A stretch of 36,831 nucleotides of DNA from Bacteriovoracaceae bacterium (GTDB lineage: Bacteria > Bdellovibrionota > Bacteriovoracia > Bacteriovoracales > Bacteriovoracaceae). Below are positions 35,701 through 36,831 of the stretch, one piece after another; the first letter of the stretch is position 1; each line of letters opens with the position of its first letter. The notes beneath the pieces are model-generated. The model was not told the origin of the DNA and did not search any database. It saw only the letters and a program-made list of their open reading frames with translations. The stretch is from assembly GCA_023137315.1 (NCBI GenBank), contig JAGLPP010000058.1, positions 1-36,831 on the forward strand, read 5' to 3'. Position numbers and translations under genes: made by a program.

Positions 35701-35965
35701 GAAGGCTGCAATTGGAATGGGGGCAACAGCTGGAAGTGAATTAGCATTACTTGGTGGAGGATTAGCTGCCGGAACAGCAAACGGCTTGTATAGAGTTGAA
35801 GCGGAGGAGGACAGAGATGGATTTCTGATTGGATTTGGTATTGGTTTTATTGGTGGCATGGGGGGAGCTTGGAGAGTTAGCAAGCAAACGTATCAGAACT
35901 ATAAAGCATGGGAAGCAGGTTTAAGCATTGATGGTGGTGGTGATTGGGCCCTTCCTAGATATTAA
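20705..35965 (+). CDS. Giant exported Rhs-family protein with Ig/PKD/RCC1/NHL modules
   Basis: One uninterrupted frame encodes 5086 aa. The order is: signal peptide (1-20, cut after VLA); coiled coil (about 133-187); Ig-like module (about 361-455); paired Ig-like units (456-801); about ten PKD-type modules plus two Ig-like modules (802-2080); seven RCC1 repeats (2082-2492); three PKD modules; a third Ig pair (2766-2939); carboxypeptidase-regulatory-like domain (3033-3087); Rhs/TcdB-like shell beginning near 3270; NHL repeats (about 3803-3962); YD repeats (about 3996-4838); Rhs core with YFTYTGREHDKESGLYYYRARYYD and end motif P-x4-DPFG (4906-4914); hydrophobic glycine-rich tail of 172 aa. Rhs shells typically enclose a C-terminal toxin. 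AGGGA lies 7-8 bp before ATG 20705. The lipoprotein gene is 20 bp upstream. Function as adhesin-toxin is inferred. Confidence 0.9.
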   Translation: MKISLWCVLFVLFFVTSVLAKGPQVENTGLWIIPENPNPVARTAGESLEIKGEICKVWNKSFKDVHNCRPISDKWFKVRAFFPDHTSEVTESLVVTKGKQNERYFSFKTPALVEDSLNTFTIVVGYIQPRIRHFMKIQSKLDRRVQKLSERIEQLENDPNISQKKIKRLRKMREIFNRISGKIRKRVANQPELAAEYRLPIQVGNKVAGPLYYATIISGFKYQMLTVPGSLIEGEQTKIQTRITNLRHLPSGLPEGSDLVDFYEELDDGTLASVLQDNRDYAVDYFYKKNLVHHIDPQKLPEGSSIEYIHPTGKMNPSDFNKFNIQFYRKNMDDDVLKRWGRVKKIIPVAVDKVIPEWSSIIPTGEEGYIKTFPIVSASVKDDFGKIDPATIKILLNGNDVTARLLIETPEEGQKYDISGDLNPLADGSYTISFEAKDFARNQATPYPLERSLVVDHTAPVISKSELPSLTNVVSHNLDVNISDISPTTTTVKLNGNTVIETDNNNFQMQLSFIEGDNKIEISSVDAAGNISETIIVMVKLDTLPPILTNVLPENGDYLNSKSIQIHAFSNESLSLAKVNDVVMVIAADKKNISGTLTAVDEGNYNLNITVTDLAGNVTTVSKTIIIDTISPKITINKNDNIVTNNSNFNLQVVVDDSSPVNSTIIQNNNQVYQTNSKSFNYSAVLSDGVNVFAFNSTDLAGNKAVIVNLNNVVLDTKPPMLSEVSPTEGEIIRKLSFPVYAVSNEVLQKFSINGVNINLSPDKKNISSTFTVKNEGHQTLVFSAQDVAGNITNVTRNIEVNLNKPPEVKFISIREDENRPRIIKFDASTSIDDKGIVKFELYVNNKLVTTTTNSRFEYEFPSKTNYSVKMRAYDVEGLYGELTSELDLNNVGAPANFEIYNGIQESLSIVLRNISEDFDGNIIYAEYKIAGETVKINDLGGDVPISFEFKFPGEYTVELFVTDDSNITTLKKYTINVGTENALNPIVDLKAIFISPLEYVFDLNGSFSPSGSDWIATINYGDGQIENLYDLKLAKHKYSVAGVYTVSVDIIDINGNQSSNSFEIEISSTSDISSLLVQHYVDIYSKISDGINVTHECYTFNQKVLCKIKLVDKYRVADEVLINWGDKNEEVLFSDILSNQDILAEHDFATWGSFAGQIIINKIDSTVKTFNLNFEVANPNLPKPQFYCNPGNLKISCHVTTNHINDIVEYLWTFGDDTSDSGKDIIHNYAKSDEYDVTLTVIDSEGNQGSVTNQINVDYFENQAPVAKIECDLNDQEMEVSCHAYHSSDPDGFIVKYEWDMGNGVTQNGIDISHEYSEGNTYTVKLTVTDNWGKTHSSFKDFIIEDYRTYPPVSIINCTPRSPLGIICDASGSYDIDGIISNFKWSFGNEQSSSGEVVNYTYEMPGDYLISLETVDNSGLTTLATSLVTVEDIEHSPLESQIKCQYLSYNSISCQVLTPYNNSPNLTYSWDMNDGTILSTKEIQHIYAKRGTYNIVLGISDPDNNSTATYTIRINEPPVAGLVVNSSSFVAPTTIKLDASNSYDDSSIVSYVWKIDDGQEILTKVPTLELSISDPGPHIVKLSVYDDEGKTASISNGFQIIQNTPPEAAIIVSPVSGIAPLNVVIDASNSIDDEGITKYKYDISDGKVIESSNSGIEHTFQTNGNFNIDVTVFDRQNKSSSTQAVVRVNATPECSFITNKLSGIAPLDIIFDASSSDDDTGIKQYKWIINDVISINQIPLLNHTFTEVGEYQVILEVEDIEGAVCTSSRTISVSSNNAPIASISSDKSNGTTPLGITFSATSSSDDENIISYEWNFGDGYSETTTVPYSNHIYETVGEYAANLVVTDRQGLQDQTSMIITINEKLDKNPPVMEFLPNGGIIETKVPSINIVISDDSPIDFNLLKILINSASIDDTMISIDATRNIITLNITDDTILNEGINYLSVQVSDIHNNMALESTYYNVVLSDKQGPIVNFSPGGGKLETTMPEIIVFISDGNGVNFDSLEIKLNDSPVPDEKITMDASTSRVYIRFDESFSLPNDQFSVIEARVQDELGNVGIGLLGLDSKTNTIFNLRETDKLSFADTCLILEDGKLSCWGKAMALMSEYTHTQTQVENEHPSAYPTLDLGEKVIQVSHGDGHICALLESENIKCWGNNYDYQLGYDKVWWESTGKNLLLKDLGYVSIGEPVKKVIAGNGVTCVILESGNLKCWGRNYYGELGYADFYGVSIPGSPSQTPYIGDDENISDLPYIDIGGKVKDISIGANHMCAILETDDLICWGRNINGECGKGEYGYDINNVIGDNETPASLGPIDFEGVKVKNVSAGYHKTCAVFENKQAKCWGTNSMGELGYGNTDIAPFPSMVDYLDFGEDVKNISSGYRSSSCSCALLESNNIKCWGYARGGQLGYGNEENIGDDESVLSVGYVKLGEGVEVEAVFIGGMQSCAVDTLGRVKCWGWNYYNSLGYGPLLSQFEVIGDDETPADMPFLQLPGVVKTMSSENTTAYFDVGEYWGIAPFTLNVTAWTPLGDLGTSAYYEWDFGDGTPVSDNLYNQSPNHTYSEPGTYIIRLSMYVDNTLHSMHEQIVTVHQADNFLISRIYSDIGEGSIPLKVTFDGRYSVDGNGQIDKMIWDFGDGNTLETTWPDYTVEHTYADIGVYGARLTVIDNEGNESISEPQLINVLKVNDYPIASFSCIEGDYSVSCNALGSSDPDGEIVSYLWIFEDGFKSSGVTVEHDFLKPGKGIYNVKLIVVDDRNARSILNKDIVVDKIAPIISVNLEDNLLTKDEKLVVPISVIDDSSVNVSFYLNDTLVYSGSDNVLVYDAILDEGKNTIKVVVKDNAGNAGEILFNNIVRDTTPPVISNVSPAQGANPDTLTFSVSGQSNEQLSTLTANGVSLKIGGDKKSFSGHYTASSPEPFFLNLTATDIAGNSVTINHPVGVDVPVLIPSLISVEYDSKTDKCYIIGKEGASRIPQQIINADAGFFNDDTSNANNDGSFKLEVGFFSSAKVWTINPATNEREEVIVNYSGGTDNTLSGVVKDTTGRALPNVKISVGSSGISTFTGLDGSFSISAPPSGDQVLQIDGTTVIDGILGDDAKFSKTNIAVSLSKRLPNVLDRVIYLAPMYDNTSQTVISGEDTTITSPNAPHVAIEIDADVTVLFPDGTNTGKVNIAEVSKERTTVPVPLVAEPDNVYAFEPSGLTFSKPVQLELPNDNDFPINTEIIIFSKNSQKGVWEIDGVAKVDEDGVIRTKEGMGITHFSEIFAAPVAPQISFAGVQDRPGADTFNGAMSTSIKLPGYKIMGNDITPNLIYKSNWAHPNVVVSNVIKTKEEKITLQFDSSRNLRTIGKTLVGENEMVSYPVPSQVKAQFTVNGITSSEMYFTSGENESVNDTFISYSLDLSDLSSGAHPYTSLYELKFKNITIRTGDVYLVDNITGSRTVIMQKRTEEQSEIDKIFPSTLSGTLYVQNKKDSSAGQGWKLGGIQKIVNPNDIDKLILEESNGEMSIYGSNSGETSLETIYVAEDKHRVISVDNWPEIYTVNKINEVKRVDFDEDGQYRAVFDRLLDNYNGYAMVYSQKWLGTGNWWLETKYGDGYGTLAGLLYVQLPSQVNKVIKDNDGLIFLDTGLSSKYNNKGGLIKHNGSKVSIFGGHSFPSYNMSGIPDLSARADTYSAAWSFVRQALNNMRNFCHNAGYENCYTNYEEMKNLPFTFFVSRLLGFKRSYEVSMDYEQQSPKDAVEYNGKIYTTHPGSNQIFAVNKVSTQAELDKCLQRISFLKSWGLVMLDGCRTFQHIAGNGEPVDAGDYGNAIQAGIDHPRGIAFDNNGNMFVSTKSGKIRMVATDGKIYPIAGKTLAEGGILSNRVAAEDAYFNEPYGLMFDNDNNYLYVADTGNHRVVKIDLKTKMAITVAGGAESCRPTVVGHNYQSSLNASLCAPTFLGFDDYKNLLILDSGTNSVRKLKSVDGQNTKISYAPARKDNSQLVRLADGTFVRTLRNGTKITFDTDGNQILSEDRVGRKTYFEYENNNPISITDQTGSRIKFIYQDGKLAEVVDPANQSTTFYYDDNRMAEAVFPDGGTRKFQYLYDEGKDGLISNVFDAKGVMTSYVYNDWLRLSRVVQAVGTESETETILNDSGSQSVGNNCTIAEPCPLPKKGVDEEQVYDSIIDNDGSEMKFVKDENGYVSEVIDPLNRKTKVVWNLDGKPIKVERDDGTYVNYKYDEKFGDLIERFDSETGFTSTYLYDSYGNLQREVSPGKRISYSYDENMGLLKSTTDELAELSTFYQYFNSGVKIGLVENITNSEGKRVQFDYDNTGNVIKITNPKGKLQLFARDIKGNITSITDENGKNISRQYDTFNRLTEVEDRDGNVTKYNYSIKGELEKITDPFGKETSYQHDSLGRVKWKRNPLGHESRVQYDNSGNVSQLIDPNENVTTFEYDTVDRLIKKVLADNTYEYSYDERDRLIMVKNNNSKIDYSYTYKNGNSLVESETLEWSGELAHMPSQKMIYQYDDLGNLTIVFENNIGIIHYSYDKASRLTGVKNHKYEEFLFDYDFMGRITKTTRHGSYSTYSYDTINLISSIKHFSNDTQLIQKAVYTRDHVGNNTAISTVSGAKEYSYDENYQVVGATNSEAQGSFASEIFAYDKIGNRTNNNSGVYLYDNTQQLLQEDYKYIYQYDNNGNMVGKNEKPMFSGKPFEKYYYSSENQLVKIEWYENNVIVKKAEYSYDVTGRRVEKKVVNIADTQKSFTRRFSYLGNHILNVFNQNNTLLAKYTYSGMRMDDVLSVEFTDGGVSEKIVKNAGSYFYLKDEQGTITDIVDKNGQKLQHYVYSTFGKLLKITDTSGANISHDPVVDPYFTYTGREHDKESGLYYYRARYYDSSVGRFLQIDPHPGKLSLPLAVINKYAYVTNNPINYIDPFGKFRLDFGFARISMSDKHAVQAVSIAIVATIAIMCPPSIPIILEFAAMGAVFGAGIALATDGEWERGMINGAIGGALIGATGFMGQKAAIGMGATAGSELALLGGGLAAGTANGLYRVEAEEDRDGFLIGFGIGFIGGMGGAWRVSKQTYQNYKAWEAGLSIDGGGDWALPRY
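22070..23106 (+). repeat. Two tandem copies of an Ig-like A+B double module
   Basis: Within the giant gene, residues 456-627 and 628-801 are two copies of a two-domain unit. Module A runs from D-x-x-x-P-x-I through DDSS or similar to EG-N and D-x-AGN. Module B starts DTxPP, has SNExL, NGV and DKKNIS, and ends D-x-AGN-xT. A third copy lies at 29000-29520, after the PKD/RCC1 block. Confidence 0.75.
23107..26930 (+). repeat. Proximal block of PKD-type modules
   Basis: Roughly ten PKD-type beta-sandwich modules follow each other, recognisable by YxWxFGDG-like turns (YEWNFGDG, YLWTFGDD, YEWDMGNG) and by H-Y-x2-G-x-Y-x-V-x-L-x-V-x-D endings. The early ones (before about 24240) are diverged. Several carry a pair of Cys on neighbouring strands. 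The last two modules before the propeller (from PPVMEFLPNGG) are Ig-like. PKD modules in secreted proteins usually act as spacers or ligand-binding units. Confidence 0.75.
26948..28180 (+). repeat. Seven RCC1-type repeats with conserved C-x9-CWG
   Basis: Seven repeats each contain C, nine residues, then CWG (for example CALLESENIKCWG and CVILESGNLKCWG), mostly followed by N-x-x-x-x-LGYG. Seven such blades form one complete beta-propeller in the RCC1 family. The constant Cys pair in every blade suggests one disulfide per blade and fits an exported protein. Confidence 0.88.
28200..28990 (+). repeat. Distal block of three PKD modules
   Basis: Three modules with YYEWDFGDG, MIWDFGDG and SYLWIFEDG turns follow the propeller and end in D-N-E-G-N-like strands. 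The third carries a Cys pair (FSCIEGDYSVSC). They join the propeller to the third Ig double module. Confidence 0.75.
29000..29520 (+). repeat. Third copy of the Ig-like A+B double module
   Basis: Residues 2766-2939 repeat the same A+B pattern as the units at 22070-23106: module A with DDSS, NDTLV and EGKN, module B with DTTPPVISNVSP, SNEQL, NGV and DKKSFSG, each ending D-x-AGN. It directly precedes the carboxypeptidase-regulatory-like domain. Confidence 0.7.
32690..35446 (+). repeat. YD repeats and Rhs core of the giant protein
   Basis: Degenerate repeats of the YD type (xYxYDxxGxxxxxxD, for example YEYENNNPISITDQTG, FDYDNTGNVIKITNPKG, YQYDDLGNLTIV) run from about 32690. They end in the Rhs core, with YLKDEQGTITDIVD and the YTGREHDKESGLYYYRARYY block, and stop at DPFG (D4911). 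In known Rhs and TcC proteins these repeats form the spiral wall of a hollow shell. Confidence 0.9.
35447..35965 (+). other. C-terminal variable tail of the Rhs protein
   Basis: The 172 residues after DPFG correspond to the strain-variable effector position of Rhs proteins. The tail holds three hydrophobic stretches: around VSIAIVATIAIMCPPSIPII, a glycine-zipper-like stretch GMINGAIGGALIGATGFMG with GGGLAAGTANG, and GFLIGFGIGFIGGMGG. It ends in a short polar stretch finishing DWALPRY. No nuclease, deaminase or other catalytic motif is visible. Confidence 0.6.
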
Positions 35966-36026
35966 TAGTTCGGGAAACTAATTAAAAAAGAAGTCTTAGT
36001 TTTCTTAGTGTGGCTGTGGCATACAA

Positions 36027-36374
36027 TTAATTATTAACGACGACTATTGGGTTGCCCGTGACGATATAACAGATGTCCCTGGTAATTTCATAATGAGTAA
36101 CTATTTCTTTGATTGAAACATTTGATAATCCAATAGCTTTGGAGTAACCAGCTTCTTTTAAACCTTTTTCAATAGCAATGTTGATTGCATAACTATTGTG
36201 ATATGCAGCATATATATCACAATGCTTCCCTTCTATTTTCACTTTCTTTAAAATTTTCGTTCTACTGATGAAGAGTTTTTGTCCAGGCTTGTAGACACGT
36301 GCAAAGTTTACCACTTTTGTTTGGCTGCAGCCAAATAGCAACATAACCAACATTACAATAATTAAGTTACTCAA
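36027..36374 (-). CDS. Putative lipoprotein, paralog of its upstream neighbour
   Basis: The frame can be read from 36437, but I prefer the TTG at 36374. AGAAGGTG lies 6 bp upstream, and the product then begins SNLIIVMLVMLLFGC, a clean lipoprotein signal with Cys at residue 16. The mature domain (about 100 aa) has a conserved-looking block: GKHCDIYAAY, then IAIEKGLKEAG, LSNVSIKEI and CYIVTGNPIVVV. This C ... NV-x-I ... C-x-x-V-x-G layout recalls TRL-like lipoproteins. It overlaps the 3' end of the upstream lipoprotein gene by 8 bp and is translationally coupled. It converges on the giant Rhs gene, so it is not a typical Rhs immunity gene. Confidence 0.65.
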   Translation of the reverse strand: MSNLIIVMLVMLLFGCSQTKVVNFARVYKPGQKLFISRTKILKKVKIEGKHCDIYAAYHNSYAINIAIEKGLKEAGYSKAIGLSNVSIKEIVTHYEITRDICYIVTGNPIVVVNN

Positions 36375-36690
36375 GGCATTCACCTTCTGTAACTGTGCAT
36401 AGTTCATTATAAAAAAGATAAAAATGAATTTTCTCATAAATTTTTACATTTTTGATGCTATTACTGTTAGGGCATGTGTTATTGATTGATTTTTCTATTT
36501 GATGATTTTTCCATGTTGGTAGTAAAAAAACACTCCAATTGCAAGCCTCTCCTTTTGAAGGTGTTTTAGATTTAGTATTTATTTTTTTTGCAGTTTGTTC
36601 TTTCTGAATGAGTTTAAAACTACCAATGTGATATGTGGTAGCACAACTTGTAAGTAAAATAAAGATTATACAGGATAAAATAAGTTTCAA
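36367..36690 (-). CDS. Putative TRL-like small lipoprotein
   Basis: This 107-aa protein starts at TTG 36690, preceded by AGGA at 6 bp, with no in-frame ATG nearby. The signal KLILSCIIFILLTSC ends in a good lipobox (LTSC), with Cys at residue 16. After a Lys-rich linker, the domain has GEACNWSVFLLPTW, then IEKSI, SIKNVKIYEKI and CTVTEGECLE. The order G-C ... NV-x-I-x-E ... C-x-V-x-G matches the partner protein encoded next to it, so the two look like diverged copies. TRL-like lipoproteins have no firmly known function. Upstream, a spaced direct repeat (36741-36811) lies where regulators could bind. Confidence 0.65.
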   Translation of the reverse strand: MKLILSCIIFILLTSCATTYHIGSFKLIQKEQTAKKINTKSKTPSKGEACNWSVFLLPTWKNHQIEKSINNTCPNSNSIKNVKIYEKIHFYLFYNELCTVTEGECLE

Positions 36691-36740
36691 AATATATCCT
36701 ATTATTTTAGTTAAACGTAGCCATAGCGTGCTACTTTATT

Positions 36741-36811
36741 ATCATACAGATTCTCGAATTGTATATATGTGGTGTGGTGTGCTTTTTTATGATCATACAA
36801 ATTCCTTAATT
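36741..36811. repeat. Spaced direct repeat upstream of the lipoprotein pair
   Basis: ATCATACAGATTC at 36741 recurs as ATCATACAAATTC at 36792; over 20 bp (36741-36760 versus 36792-36811) 16 positions match, and the copies start 51 bp apart. The window ends 20 bp later, so further copies may exist. Confidence 0.45.
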
Positions 36812-36831
36812 ATCGGTCATAAGATTTATGT

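Noticed and set aside
22747-35883. Many minus-strand and other-frame open frames of 60-126 codons inside the giant gene
   Set aside because: They lie in the shadow of one continuous 5086-codon frame with clear domain content, and none has a recognisable product or a ribosome binding site in context.
35966-36026. A terminator for the giant gene between 35966 and 36026
   Set aside because: Only weak partial complementarity (AAGAA with TTCTT) is seen, without a GC-rich stem.
36375-36437. ATG at 36437 as the start of the second lipoprotein
   Set aside because: It would put a charged, aromatic N-terminus and 21 extra residues before the signal sequence and lacks a good ribosome binding site; TTG at 36374 has both a site and a standard lipoprotein signal.

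Overview
The window looks like a chromosomal segment of a low-GC Gram-negative bacterium. Signs are several Sec signal peptides and lipoboxes, a RecJ, an OFA-family transporter, a fused XdhA/XdhB pair, a degenerate HD-GYP regulator and a very large secreted Rhs protein. The mix of orphan signalling proteins and giant secreted adhesin/toxin-like proteins resembles Bdellovibrionota or other former delta-proteobacteria. That is an inference from style; no taxonomic marker is present.

Region 1 (1-18008) is ordinary chromosome. It starts with the 3' end of an unrecognised acidic-stretch protein, then a small zinc-ribbon protein and recJ. Next comes a minus-strand five-gene cluster (transcription order): a receiver-like/degenerate HD-GYP protein, an ABC ATPase, an ABC-2 permease, a 100-aa protein and a YihY/BrkB membrane protein. 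Upstream of it lie an OFA-type MFS transporter with its own terminator, and a beta-carbonic anhydrase with a GIY-YIG protein. On the plus strand follow apt and a signalling pair: an unusual HATPase-STAS-zinc-ribbon protein and a soluble histidine kinase. A xanthine dehydrogenase locus closes the region: xdhA-xdhB on the minus strand, and divergent xdhC plus a MobA/MocA-like nucleotidyltransferase on the plus strand. A near-palindrome lies between the divergent arms. Apt and Xdh together give a purine salvage/oxidation theme.

Region 2 (18070-20402) looks like an island junction. tRNA-Pro(GGG) and its terminator are followed at once by a twin-HTH regulator, a 58-aa single-TM protein, and a divergent two-gene unit of unknown function with a good sigma70-type promoter. 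A gene-poor AT-rich gap follows. No integrase or duplicated tRNA end is visible.

Region 3 (20403-35965) is a two-gene operon: a 93-aa putative lipoprotein and a single 15.3-kb gene for a 5086-aa exported protein. Its layout is signal peptide, coiled coil, Ig-like modules, a long PKD block, a seven-bladed Cys-paired RCC1 propeller, three more PKD modules, a third Ig pair, a carboxypeptidase-regulatory-like domain, an Rhs shell with NHL and YD repeats, the Rhs core ending in DPFG, and a 172-aa glycine-rich hydrophobic tail. The tail shows no recognisable enzyme, and no co-directional immunity gene follows. This is the most interesting object in the window.

Region 4 (36027-36831) holds two overlapping minus-strand lipoprotein genes. 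Both probably start at TTG, and they look like diverged copies of one family. A spaced direct repeat lies upstream of them.
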